Shown here: positions 50,554 through 59,027 of the stretch, piece after piece
Layout of the letters: each line of letters starts with the position of its first letter
How positions within the stretch are numbered: position 1 is the first letter of the stretch
NCBI GenBank assembly: GCA_016872775.1
Contig: VGZA01000016.1
Coordinates: 1 to 64,000 of the forward strand
From: Planctomycetota bacterium
GTDB lineage: Bacteria > Planctomycetota > Planctomycetia > Pirellulales > Pirellulaceae
Reading direction: 5' to 3'
DNA length: 64,000 nt
Translations under genes and position numbers: made by a program
The notes under the pieces: model-generated
The model's input: only the letters and a program-made list of their open reading frames with translations
What the model was told of the DNA's origin: nothing
Databases searched by the model: none

Positions 50554-51780
50554 ATGGATTCGACAAGCGGTGGGATGTCACGGCGCGGGCTGCTGAAGGC
50601 GGGAGCGGGCGGTACCGTGGGCGCGGTGTTTCTTGGGGAACTGGAGATGGAGGCCTTTGCGGCCCGTAGTTCCGTGTCCATTTATGAGCAACTCGGTGTT
50701 CAGCCGATCATCAACGCGGCGGGTACGATCACAGCCCTTGGCGGTTCGCTGATGCCGCCCGAAGTGATTGCGGCTTGGGTAGCGGCCGCGGAGGAATTCG
50801 TCGACCTGCTGGAACTTCAGGACCGGGTCGGTGAACGGATCGCGCAACGCATCGGCGTCGAGGCCGCGATGGTGACGACGGGAGCCGCGGGCGGAATCCT
50901 GCTGGGCACAGCGGCAGCGCTCACGTACCGCGACCGGAGTCTGATCGGCGGCTTGCCATTGCCGGCGGCGATGGGGATGGAAGTATTGCGGCAGCCTTCG
51001 CACCGTGCCTGTTATGACCATCAGGTAACGGCTTGCGGGGTGCGACTAGTGGACGTCGCAACTCGGGAAGAACTTGAACGGGCTATTTCGACGCGCACGG
51101 CAATGATGTTCTCGTACAATATTCACGAAGCGGAAAGTCAGATCTCGCGGCAAGAATGGCTGGATGTTGCGCGAGCCCGCGGGATTCCGACGCTGGTTGA
51201 CGCAGCCGCCGACGTGCCGCCCGTCGAGTCGCTGCGGAGTTTCAACGCGGCCGGATTTGACATGGTCGTCTTCAGTGGGGGAAAAGCACTTTGCGGACCG
51301 CAGGACGCCGGTCTGCTGTTGGGCCGCAAGGATCTGATCGACGCCGCCAAGCGGAATACCTCGCCGCATTGCGGCACCATCGGTCGCGCGCTGAAAGTCA
51401 GCAAGGAAGATCTGGTCGCGATGTGGGTCGCGGTCGAACGCTACCTGAAGTTCGACCACGAATCGCAACGAGGGGAACTGGAACAGCGAATGGAAATCCT
51501 GGAACAGGCACTGAACGACATCCCGACGGTCTCCACCCGCAGAATCGTGCCACCTCGAGCCAATCGATTCCCGCACCTGCTTCTGTTTTGGGACGAGCAG
51601 CGGTTGGGAGTCCGCTACCCGCAGATGAAGGAGCGATTGGCGGCAGGCAAGCCTTCCATTGCCACCGCCAGAGTGCACGGCACCGGCGAAGACGGTTTCT
51701 TGATTTCCGTTTTCACGCTCAAGCCGGGACAGGCGGAGATTGTCGCCGAGCGAATTCGGGCCATCCTGCTATCGCCGTAG
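50554..51780 (+). CDS. SelA-like PLP-dependent enzyme with Tat signal
   Basis: A 408-residue fold-type I PLP enzyme of the SelA/D-glucosaminate-6-phosphate ammonia-lyase group. It opens with MSRRGLLKAGAGGTVGAVFL eight residues in, a clear twin-arginine leader. Next come QPIINAAGTITALGG, VTTGAAGGILLG, VDAAADVPPVESL and the Schiff-base Lys244 in VFSGGKALCGPQ. Relatives without the leader are cytoplasmic enzymes acting on seryl-tRNA or amino sugar acids. Export of a PLP enzyme requires folding and cofactor loading before Tat transport. No selenium genes are nearby, so selA is not assigned. ATG 50554 is chosen because the leader begins there; the frame upstream reaches the heptamer repeat. Confidence 0.87.
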   Translation: MDSTSGGMSRRGLLKAGAGGTVGAVFLGELEMEAFAARSSVSIYEQLGVQPIINAAGTITALGGSLMPPEVIAAWVAAAEEFVDLLELQDRVGERIAQRIGVEAAMVTTGAAGGILLGTAAALTYRDRSLIGGLPLPAAMGMEVLRQPSHRACYDHQVTACGVRLVDVATREELERAISTRTAMMFSYNIHEAESQISRQEWLDVARARGIPTLVDAAADVPPVESLRSFNAAGFDMVVFSGGKALCGPQDAGLLLGRKDLIDAAKRNTSPHCGTIGRALKVSKEDLVAMWVAVERYLKFDHESQRGELEQRMEILEQALNDIPTVSTRRIVPPRANRFPHLLLFWDEQRLGVRYPQMKERLAAGKPSIATARVHGTGEDGFLISVFTLKPGQAEIVAERIRAILLSP

Positions 51781-51792
51781 TCGGACCTTGCT

Positions 51793-53190
51793 TTACTTCT
51801 TTCGTTCCCAGGTCTGTCCGCGTTTGTAGCGATTGGCCCGTTCGATATGTTCGTCGTCCTTGGTGAGCTGGATGACTTTGTCGAGCACCGCGTCGAATTC
51901 CGTTTTGTGCGGCTCGCGGACCTGGCGGTGGTGGGCCAGTTCGACGATGGTCTCGCAGGCCATTTGGCGGAATTCAGGTTGTTCGAGGTAGGGTCGCACA
52001 AAACGCATGGACTCGACGTCGTAGGCGGTACGCGTCCGTTGGATGACGGCGATTTTCTCCTCGTTACTGCGGGCCTCGGTCATCGCCTGCTTCATTCGCT
52101 CCAGCCGCTGTTGGTCGTTGCGGTTATCGCGGATTGCGGAGACTTTGACAAACGCCTGGAATGCCTGCCGTCGTTCGGCCGAATCGCTGGCCTTGCCGGC
52201 GATTTCCAGCAACGTGTCGGCGGGGCTGGCATCGGGCCATTTACCGAGCGCATCGATGCCGAACGCTCGACGGGCGGCATCGGTACCGGTGGCGATATCC
52301 GCGACAAAGCGGATCAGTCGCTTGCCGCCGACGCGTCCGACCAGCGACATCAGCTCGTCCCGTTTCTCGGGGTCGATTGTCCCGAGTGCCTGAATCAGTG
52401 CTTCCCCGCGTTGATCTTCGTTTTCAATGCGTTTGCAGACTTCGGCGATGTTCCGTTCGGCATTGTCCCGCTCGCCACCCTTGGCCGCTTTCAGCACTCC
52501 CGCCAGCAAGGCCGGCAACTGTTCGGGTCTACCGATCTGGCCGAGCGCGTTCATGGCACTGGTGCGCACCTGGGCGTCCTCATCGCCGGCTGCGGCGAGG
52601 ATGGCGGCGGATTCTTTAGTGGCTCGGCGGGCCGCAAGCACGTCGATCAATCTGCCGCGCACGTTGGAGGCCGCGTTCATCGATTCCGCGGCGATTTTTC
52701 CTGCGACCGATTCGCCCCGCATCCGAACCAACGCGGTCCGCGCTGCCTGCTGCTCCGCGGCGGAATTCGACGTCAATTCCCGAATCAACCGCGGCAGATC
52801 CGCCAGGTCGCTCAACTCGCCGAGCGCCAACAGCGCGGCGGATCGCACCGATTCGTCCTTGCTGTTCCCCAATCGCTCCAGGATCGCCGGTCGCGCGGCG
52901 GCGTCGCCTCGATCCCCCAAGGCGATGATCAACGCCGCTTGACCGGCGTCGTCGAGTTTGGGCAGCTGGGCGGCGAAAGCTTCTGTCTGCGCCGCGCCTC
53001 GTGCGGCCGTGCGAATGGTCTCCAATGCCGCGGCGCGAAACTCGCGGTCCGGATGGCCCAGCAGTTCGAAAATCCGCGGAACGAGTTGCTCACCAGGCCG
53101 CTTTGCAGCCGCTCCTTGTTGGTCGTTCCCAAAAATCGAGACGGCGGCCAATAACAGGAAACTCGCCATCCAACCTGAACATCGAAGCAT
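51793..53190 (-). CDS. Exported HEAT-repeat protein
   Basis: A 465-residue protein with a signal peptide (GWMASFLLLAAVSIFGN) and HEAT-like helical repeats across most of its length. Recognisable units are HPDREFRAAALETIRTAA, ESVRSAALLALGELSDLADLPRLI and DAQVRTSAMNALGQIG. The C-terminal part (EEKIAVIQRTRTAYDVESM, MACETIVELAHHRQVREP) is still helical. HEAT solenoids bind proteins; no catalytic motif is present. ATG 53190 gives the signal peptide. It lies 51 bases after a second HEAT gene, probably in one operon, and its stop faces the SelA-like gene 12 bases away. Confidence 0.85.
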   Translation of the reverse strand: MLRCSGWMASFLLLAAVSIFGNDQQGAAAKRPGEQLVPRIFELLGHPDREFRAAALETIRTAARGAAQTEAFAAQLPKLDDAGQAALIIALGDRGDAAARPAILERLGNSKDESVRSAALLALGELSDLADLPRLIRELTSNSAAEQQAARTALVRMRGESVAGKIAAESMNAASNVRGRLIDVLAARRATKESAAILAAAGDEDAQVRTSAMNALGQIGRPEQLPALLAGVLKAAKGGERDNAERNIAEVCKRIENEDQRGEALIQALGTIDPEKRDELMSLVGRVGGKRLIRFVADIATGTDAARRAFGIDALGKWPDASPADTLLEIAGKASDSAERRQAFQAFVKVSAIRDNRNDQQRLERMKQAMTEARSNEEKIAVIQRTRTAYDVESMRFVRPYLEQPEFRQMACETIVELAHHRQVREPHKTEFDAVLDKVIQLTKDDEHIERANRYKRGQTWERKK

Positions 53191-53241
53191 CTTCTCGCAC
53201 CTTCCAGATAAATGGTCGATCGACCTGTTCCTCGACAATTC

Positions 53242-53943
53242 CTAAGCCTTTGCGGCGCATGCCAGCAGACCGCGGGTTGCCGCGAGTCGGATCAGACGCG
53301 ATTGCTGGTCCCCAGCGAGCGACTGGTAGATTGCCGTGGCTGCGTCCGTCTGATTGGCTCGCAGCAGGGATTCGGCACAGCCCAGCAAGGCGTCAATCAG
53401 AGGGGCTTTCGCGCCATTCGTGGACCGGATGGCGGACTGCAATACCGCGGCCGCATCGCTTCCGCCGAGCATTCCGAGCGACAATGCTGCTGCCCGCGCC
53501 ACGGCCACATCGGCATCGTGCAACAGCGGCGCCAGCGCCGCGACTCCCGCGACGCCACCACGAGCCCCCATCGATGCGATCGCCCCGAGCTTCAACTTGC
53601 CGCGGAGACTGTTTGCGGCAGTCGCCAGCGCCGCGTCCGCTTCCGGCCCCGGTATCCGTTCCAGTGCGTGGCGCGCCAGGTGGGCGTTGGATTCGCTGGA
53701 CAACAAGGCTGCCAGCGACGGAACCGCGGCGCCGCTTCCGATCAGCGCCAGTTTTCTGCAGACATAGTCCTTCGCGTCGCGCGAAATATCGGTTGCCAAT
53801 GCCGCAATCAGCCGCGCCTCCAGGTCGCCGCGTACGGCGGTGTCCTTGTGCGCGGCCACGACTGCATCCTCAATCGCCTGCAGTTCACTAAGCGGCGTGC
53901 CAAAATCAAACTTTTTCAGTGCTTCAAAAGCCTGGTTGAGCAT
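53242..53943 (-). CDS. Small HEAT-repeat protein, cytoplasmic
   Basis: A 233-residue all-helical protein with HEAT-type units (ISRDAKDYVCRKLALIGSG, ADVAVARAAALSLGMLGG) and no signal peptide. GAGGA lies about nine bases before ATG 53943. It follows the Gfo/Idh/MocA gene by 98 bases and precedes the exported HEAT protein. Small HEAT proteins with the DYVCRKLALIG pattern are often encoded next to Gfo/Idh/MocA oxidoreductases in planctomycetes; that statement is from memory. The function is unknown. Confidence 0.82.
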   Translation of the reverse strand: MLNQAFEALKKFDFGTPLSELQAIEDAVVAAHKDTAVRGDLEARLIAALATDISRDAKDYVCRKLALIGSGAAVPSLAALLSSESNAHLARHALERIPGPEADAALATAANSLRGKLKLGAIASMGARGGVAGVAALAPLLHDADVAVARAAALSLGMLGGSDAAAVLQSAIRSTNGAKAPLIDALLGCAESLLRANQTDAATAIYQSLAGDQQSRLIRLAATRGLLACAAKA

Positions 53944-54041
53944 CGGACATTTCCTCGAGCGTGTACGGGATTGTTCCGTTTCACTTTGCGGCCAGATTTA
54001 TCGTCGCGAAATCGCGGCCGACGACGTCGAATCGATCACGA

Positions 54042-55316
54042 TCATAGCTGCCACGGTTCGCGCCGGCCCCGGTCCACCAGCCGATTTGCCTCGGCATCGT
54101 CCAAAAACTGCTGTGATGCGGTGTCCCATTTCAGTGACCGCTTCAGCTGATACGCAATATTGCCCAGGTGCGCCAGTACGCAGGTGTTCACCGCATATTC
54201 GATGTCGCGGAAAGGAGTCTCGCGGGTCTTCACGCAATGGACGAAGTCGCCATAAATCCCACCGGCTCCTCTGTAGGCGGGGACGGGCCTTGCCGGAAGC
54301 TGCTCGCCCGGCGTGCCGACGATCTGAAGGTTTTCGCTTTGCGGCTTGTTGTGGTGGATCGTCAATCCGTTCGGGTAAAGGTAATCGAGCCACCGGCCTT
54401 CGGCTTGGTCGTGGTAGACCACTTCGGTCGGCTGGAGGCTGCGGACGTCGCAGATAAACGTCGCGCCGCCGAAGTGATGCGCGCCCCAGTCGGTCATGCC
54501 GCCGCCCGAATAGTCACTGAATGACCGCCAGCTGTCGCCGTTAATTGAAAAGCTGCCGCTGCAGCGTTTGGAGTTGTAAGGCGCCCAGGCGGCCGGTCCG
54601 AGCCACATATCCCAGTCGATCTTTTCCCCCATCTCCTCCCGCCCCAGGTTGCACAGCTGCGGCAACGGACCAACATTGACGTTGATCGACTTGATCGCTC
54701 CCAACTCTCCGGCCCAGACGGGCTCGACAAATCGGCGATAATCCTCGAGCACCCGTTGGCTTCCTCCCGACACAACGCGACCGTAACGTCGCGCAGCCGC
54801 GATCATCAACGGTCCTTCACGCAACGTCAACGTTTCAGGCTTTTGACAATAGACATCCTTTCCGTTGCGACAGGCTTCGATCACCATGATCGCGTGCCAG
54901 TGGTCAGGCGTGGCGATATGCACCGCATCGAGATCAGGACGGGCCAACAGTTCCCGAAAATCGCTGTAAGCCCGGCAGTCCTTGGTCTTGTAGCGATCGT
55001 CGATCCGCGCCTTCGACTGCTCGCGGTTCGATACCCGCACATCGCAAGTGGCGACATATTGTATGTCGCCGCGCCCCAGGAACGCCTCCTGGTCGCCGCG
55101 CCCCATGTTGCCGATGCCGATGCCGCCCATCACGATGCGATCGCTGGCGGCGGGCCGATCGATACTTCCAAGTGCCGAGGAACTGATCACGTACGGCACG
55201 CCGAATGTTGCAACCGTCGCGGTTTTCAGAAATTGCCGGCGGCTGGAGCCCTGGCCGCTGTTAGCCGACGTGGCATGCTGACTTTTGCGAATCGATCCTG
55301 AACCTGGGAAAGCCAT
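54042..55316 (-). CDS. Tat-exported Gfo/Idh/MocA family oxidoreductase
   Basis: A 424-residue protein with a twin-arginine leader (SSRRQFLKTATVATFGVPY near residues 24-42). The NAD(P)-binding Rossmann motif is GGIGIGNMGRGDQ near residue 64. It has the conserved catalytic lysine region DVYCQKPETL, and HIATPDHWHA, GGMTDWGAHHFGGA and YGDFVHCVKTRETP, typical of the planctomycete periplasmic group. Relatives oxidise or isomerise sugars such as 3-keto-glycosides; periplasmic members resemble glucose-fructose oxidoreductase, which carries its cofactor through Tat. GAGGT precedes the ATG. It heads an operon with two HEAT-repeat genes. It may cooperate with DUF1080-type enzymes, as at 20.6 kb. Confidence 0.92.
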   Translation of the reverse strand: MAFPGSGSIRKSQHATSANSGQGSSRRQFLKTATVATFGVPYVISSSALGSIDRPAASDRIVMGGIGIGNMGRGDQEAFLGRGDIQYVATCDVRVSNREQSKARIDDRYKTKDCRAYSDFRELLARPDLDAVHIATPDHWHAIMVIEACRNGKDVYCQKPETLTLREGPLMIAAARRYGRVVSGGSQRVLEDYRRFVEPVWAGELGAIKSINVNVGPLPQLCNLGREEMGEKIDWDMWLGPAAWAPYNSKRCSGSFSINGDSWRSFSDYSGGGMTDWGAHHFGGATFICDVRSLQPTEVVYHDQAEGRWLDYLYPNGLTIHHNKPQSENLQIVGTPGEQLPARPVPAYRGAGGIYGDFVHCVKTRETPFRDIEYAVNTCVLAHLGNIAYQLKRSLKWDTASQQFLDDAEANRLVDRGRREPWQL

Positions 55317-55794
55317 AAACGACCTCGATTGTTGGAACCGTCACTCGATCTCAACGCAGGGTAATCCGTCGATCATACCGCATCTGTCGGTGCGGAACGA
55401 CGTGCGGCCGGGGCGCTATTATGTCATCAATACCCGCATAGTCTACGGAACGCTGGTGCAAACGGCAATTCGAAGAATGAATTACCAGGCCCGTCGCCAA
55501 GCGACAACGCGTGCGGCGAGGAGGAAGCGTAGGCCGATTCGATTCCTGCAATGCCAAGGAGGACGGCGGTCCTCAACTTGCGGTCTGCCTGGCGTACCTG
55601 CAGGCAATTCGGGATCGGGATCCGGCCGGGCTGCAATCGCGATTTTCACGCGGTTCGAAATATGATTTTTCCGGTGTTGACTTTGATTTGTGGCAGAATA
55701 AATACCCGGCCAGCGCAAATTGATTGCTGGAGAGGTTTCACGCGCGAGAGGGAAGCAACGTCTCTCGATCGTTGAAAAGCCGGTCATCGTCGCA
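55317..55794. other. 478-base region without a convincing gene
   Basis: It must contain the promoter of the Gfo/Idh/MocA gene at its left end. A 70-codon frame on the plus strand (55511-55723) ends in SKYDFSGVDFDLWQNKYP. Just inside it is a promoter-like TTGACT, 16 bases, TAAATA (55677-55704). Neither leads to a recognisable product. The region could hold a small gene or be decayed coding sequence. Confidence 0.4.
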
Positions 55795-56613
55795 TCAACC
55801 GGACGGTTTGCGGGGCTTCGCTTTCTTCTCGCGATATTCGGCCAGGATTTTTTCCGGGTCTTCGTTGAATGCGTCCCGGCAACCGGTGCAGCAAACGGGA
55901 TACGACTGACCCTTGTACGTCACCGTCATCGAGCCGAATCCGCCCGTCACGATGCACTCGGGGCCATTTGATCCCTGGCCGAAGCCACTGCCGACGCGCG
56001 TGAATCCGATTTCACAGAGCCGTTGGAATCGGCCTCCTGCCGCTTTGCGCTCCAGCAGCATGACCAGCCGATCGCCGCTCGCCACGGACCGTATCGAAAT
56101 CCGATGCGGGAGCGGTTCGGCGGCACCGTCGGCGATCAGCCGCAGTTGGCCATCTTCCGCCCTTTCTCCCACGTACTCGATTCGTTCCATCGTTTCCGTG
56201 TTGTCTTGTGGTCCGGCATTGGCGACTACTCTGAGCGCGAATTGACCGGGCGGATCCAGAGCGCGTAATTCTCCGGATGGGAAGTAGCGGGCCGACTCGC
56301 CTTGGAACGCAAGGGATGCCCCGTCGGCAGTGAACTTCCAGGCCCATTGTTGTTGTTCGGTCCAGGCTCCGTCGTTCGATCCGCGCTTGATCTGGCCGAC
56401 GCCTTTCCAGCTCCCGACCAGAAACTGAAGCGGCGTTAATTTGTCGCGCGCAGCGGCTCGCTGTTGTTCCGCTGTTTGTTTCGCCTGCTCCGTCGGCGGA
56501 GGAGCCGCGGCGATCAGCCGCGCCGCGACCGCAATCATCACCAGACCGGTCATCGCCAATAGAATCCCCCGGTCAATTCGTTTCCTTCGACGTTGCGATC
56601 GTACATGCGGCAT
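55795..56613 (-). CDS. Exported beta-barrel protein fused to a YHS/TRASH-like metal-binding tail
   Basis: A 272-residue protein with a membrane segment near residues 17-38 (ILLAMTGLVMIAVAARLIAA). A lipocalin-like or DUF1579-like beta domain spans about 60-205 (FLVGSWKGVGQIKRGS, AWKFTADGASLAFQGES). The last 55 residues form a compact cysteine unit: ECIVTGG, VTYKGQSYPVCCTGC, FNEDPEKILAEY. A GQxYxxCCxGC...F...P pattern is characteristic of YHS/TRASH domains, which bind heavy-metal ions or occur in copper proteins. The combination suggests a periplasmic metal sensor or binding protein. No regulator or transporter lies next to it. Confidence 0.65.
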   Translation of the reverse strand: MPHVRSQRRRKRIDRGILLAMTGLVMIAVAARLIAAAPPPTEQAKQTAEQQRAAARDKLTPLQFLVGSWKGVGQIKRGSNDGAWTEQQQWAWKFTADGASLAFQGESARYFPSGELRALDPPGQFALRVVANAGPQDNTETMERIEYVGERAEDGQLRLIADGAAEPLPHRISIRSVASGDRLVMLLERKAAGGRFQRLCEIGFTRVGSGFGQGSNGPECIVTGGFGSMTVTYKGQSYPVCCTGCRDAFNEDPEKILAEYREKKAKPRKPSG

Positions 56614-56678
56614 GACAATTTCCCCCCATTCCTTCGCGACCCGGATCCCTCCGCGATCCTATTCCCTCGCGGCCCGAC

Positions 56679-58082
56679 TCAAGGCATCGCTACCTGCACT
56701 TTACCCGTCAATCGCTCCGCCGGGAAGTTTGCCAGCACATAAGTATTTCTGCCGTCGTGGACCGTTACCGGCTGCCGCACGGCAGGGCCGCAGGCCCGAG
56801 AATGGTAATCGAGCGGCGACAATTCCAGCAGATGTTCGCCGGTCGGAAGTTCCAGGCGTACGACCTGGATCGTATCCGGCAGCAGGCTCCAGGATCGCGT
56901 ATCGGCATGTTCGGTCGCTTCGTACGCTACTCCCGCCAGATCGATGCCGAGTCCGATCAGCGAGCCTTTTTCGATGCCGGCGAGTTCCTTGGCGCCATAA
57001 ACGACGCCCTTTTTCAAGGTGCGGCGGGCCACGGCCATTCCCAGCACGTGATCGTGCATCGCCTCCGTTTGCGAAACCGCCATGCGGGTTACGTCCGTGA
57101 TCGGTTCCGTCGCGGCGATCCGCGCGCCGTTCACGCTGACTCCTATCCGCTGCACGTTATTCTGCCTCGGCACGACCTTGGGCACTTTGATCGGCGCTAA
57201 CGTCGGTGGAACGGTCTGCTTGCCCAACGCGCTGAAAATGCGGTCCGCGATCAGCATTGCCTGGCTGGACGGCACTTCGGCCACCTCGGTTTTCAAGGGG
57301 CCGCGCCCAACCAGCGCAAAAAGGTACACAACACCGTTTCCTCTTTCCGAATGATGACCTGTTTCCGCTCGTTGCAGGTCGAGTCGCCCCGAACGGAAGG
57401 TTGGCTGCCAGCTTACGACTCGGGCGTACGCGCGGGCGGCGTCGTCGTAGTCGCGGTGGGTCTGCTCGCGCAGGACACCGCGCAGGTAGGCGCCGACCGC
57501 CACTTGCTGATACAGCGCCTTGGGATTCTCGCCTTGAGCAGTCGCGGCGGCGTCGATGATCTGCTGTTGCTTGTCCATGATCTGCAGGGAATAAGCCTCG
57601 GCATCGGCGCCGCCCTGCATCAGATTGGCGAGCGCGAGAAATACCCGCACCAGCACGCGTTCGTAGTCCTCGCCCGCATAGTCCCGATGGGTGTCGTCTG
57701 TCAGAAGCGACAATCCGTCCTTCAACATGCTCTTCTCTTCGAGCACGTCGAATCGGTCGCGCGTTTCACGAAGCAGCTGCTCGGCCTCATGAGTTCGACC
57801 GGCCGAAAGCAAAACGATCGACTTCTCCAGATTGACCACGTCGCGGCTGGAATCATAGCCGCGTTCCGCCTTCGCAATCTCTGCCAACGCGGTATCGACG
57901 CTGCCGTTGTAGAACTGCCGACGGGCCACTTCCAGACGCTGCGTGTACGTGTGGCAACCGGAAACCCACGCGGCCCAACCTTGGACCATTGCCAGCAAAA
58001 TCACCTGCCGCAACGGGCCGCGCGGAAAACGTGTTTTCAGTTTTCCGTTCCCGCAACTCGGCATTCGGCACCGGCCCACCAT
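56679..58082 (-). CDS. COG3014-like lipoprotein, partner of the LpoB-like gene
   Basis: This protein has 467 residues from ATG 58082 and a lipoprotein signal with lipobox VSGC (Cys43). Helical TPR-like repeats cover about residues 60-230 (NGSVDTALAEIAKAERGYDS). A C-terminal beta-rich half contains DVTRMAVSQTEAMHDHVLG and GAKELAG. The layout resembles COG3014 lipoproteins, which in proteobacteria are encoded beside lpoB. The start is uncertain: ATG 58064 and 58136 are possible, but the latter overlaps the LpoB-like gene. It follows that gene by 22 bases. The role is unknown; envelope localisation and co-function with the LpoB-like protein are inferred. Confidence 0.7.
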   Translation of the reverse strand: MVGRCRMPSCGNGKLKTRFPRGPLRQVILLAMVQGWAAWVSGCHTYTQRLEVARRQFYNGSVDTALAEIAKAERGYDSSRDVVNLEKSIVLLSAGRTHEAEQLLRETRDRFDVLEEKSMLKDGLSLLTDDTHRDYAGEDYERVLVRVFLALANLMQGGADAEAYSLQIMDKQQQIIDAAATAQGENPKALYQQVAVGAYLRGVLREQTHRDYDDAARAYARVVSWQPTFRSGRLDLQRAETGHHSERGNGVVYLFALVGRGPLKTEVAEVPSSQAMLIADRIFSALGKQTVPPTLAPIKVPKVVPRQNNVQRIGVSVNGARIAATEPITDVTRMAVSQTEAMHDHVLGMAVARRTLKKGVVYGAKELAGIEKGSLIGLGIDLAGVAYEATEHADTRSWSLLPDTIQVVRLELPTGEHLLELSPLDYHSRACGPAVRQPVTVHDGRNTYVLANFPAERLTGKVQVAMP

Positions 58083-58104
58083 TTCCACCTGCCGCCGAAA
58101 TCCA

Positions 58105-58800
58105 CTACTTCGCGGAGAAAGGCCAATGCGTTGCACTCCAGCGACTGGCGCGGCTTTGATGGTACGCCTTGCTGATCATTGCAACCTGCTTGTCCGCTTT
58201 GCCGTCGCGTATGTCGACCAGTTCCAGGACCAACTGATAGTCACGCTGATAATCTTTGTTTTCTCGCGTTGTCAGCGATGTCACGGTGGCGAACAGCAGG
58301 TACTCGATCGGTTGTCCGTTCCGTTCCATCACCCCCACGAAGTTCCGCATGTGGGCCGGCATGAACAGATCGTCCGGGCGCAACCGCAGATCGCGCAGAC
58401 CTGCGTCGACGTATTGCCGGCTGATCGGCGCGAAACTCCCTGATTCGTGCAGCTTGGAATCGATGGCGTGGTAGATCGAATCCTTGATATCGCCCAATTC
58501 TTCCGAGCTCTTGTTCGTGACGCCCACAAAGCAAACTTGTTGACGGGGTGCAGGCAGTAGTTCGCCCTGCGCCGACGTCGACGGCTCACCGTTCGCAGGG
58601 TGCCGATCAAGTAATTTGCAGACCGCTTCCTCGACCAGCGGACGATACGTTTCCTGACCGGCCGCGTGACTGCCGATCATTTCCTTATCGCCGGGTTGGA
58701 TGACGCGCGCAAACTGGTTGCCGTTTTTGCAAGCATCGACAGTCATCAGGCTCGCTGTCAGCGCCGCCGCAATCATGACTCGTTGTATCAATTTGCGCAT
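58105..58800 (-). CDS. LpoB-like lipoprotein (penicillin-binding protein activator family)
   Basis: A 231-residue protein with a short lipoprotein signal (MRKLIQRVMIAAALTASLM, lipobox VDAC, Cys24). The body resembles the LpoB domain (PF13036): CFVGVTNKSSEELGDIKDSIYHAI, then YLLFATVTSLTTR and QLVLELVDIRDGK in the positions of LpoB strands. In enterobacteria LpoB activates the class A synthase PBP1b. AAGGAA lies before ATG 58800, whereas the longer frame to 58827 has no good site. The COG3014-like gene follows 22 bases downstream, the same order as in proteobacterial lpoB clusters. Whether it activates a peptidoglycan synthase in this organism is open. Confidence 0.72.
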   Translation of the reverse strand: MRKLIQRVMIAAALTASLMTVDACKNGNQFARVIQPGDKEMIGSHAAGQETYRPLVEEAVCKLLDRHPANGEPSTSAQGELLPAPRQQVCFVGVTNKSSEELGDIKDSIYHAIDSKLHESGSFAPISRQYVDAGLRDLRLRPDDLFMPAHMRNFVGVMERNGQPIEYLLFATVTSLTTRENKDYQRDYQLVLELVDIRDGKADKQVAMISKAYHQSRASRWSATHWPFSAK

Positions 58801-59027
58801 TCCAGTTCCTTCCGGATGCAGATGCAAGTTGGGGGCGGCGTCACTCCGAACAGTGACCGTCGACTCCCTCCTTGGAGCCTAACTTTATCATCGGTCGGGC
58901 CGGCCGCCAGGATCAGCGATCGGCCTGCTTCGGGACAGGGATGTTAACCCCGTTTACCCAGTCCGTCGAGATCAATCGCAGCAGATGTTAGCAGTCGCGC
59001 GGTGTTGCATGCATCGCATTCGAGCCA

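Noticed and set aside
50554-51780. Assignment as selA
   Set aside because: There is a Tat leader, and no selB, selC or selenoprotein gene is present in the window.
55677-55704. Promoter TTGACT, 16 bases, TAAATA on the plus strand
   Set aside because: It points into the antisense of the beta-barrel gene with no recognisable product, so a chance match is as likely as an antisense RNA promoter.
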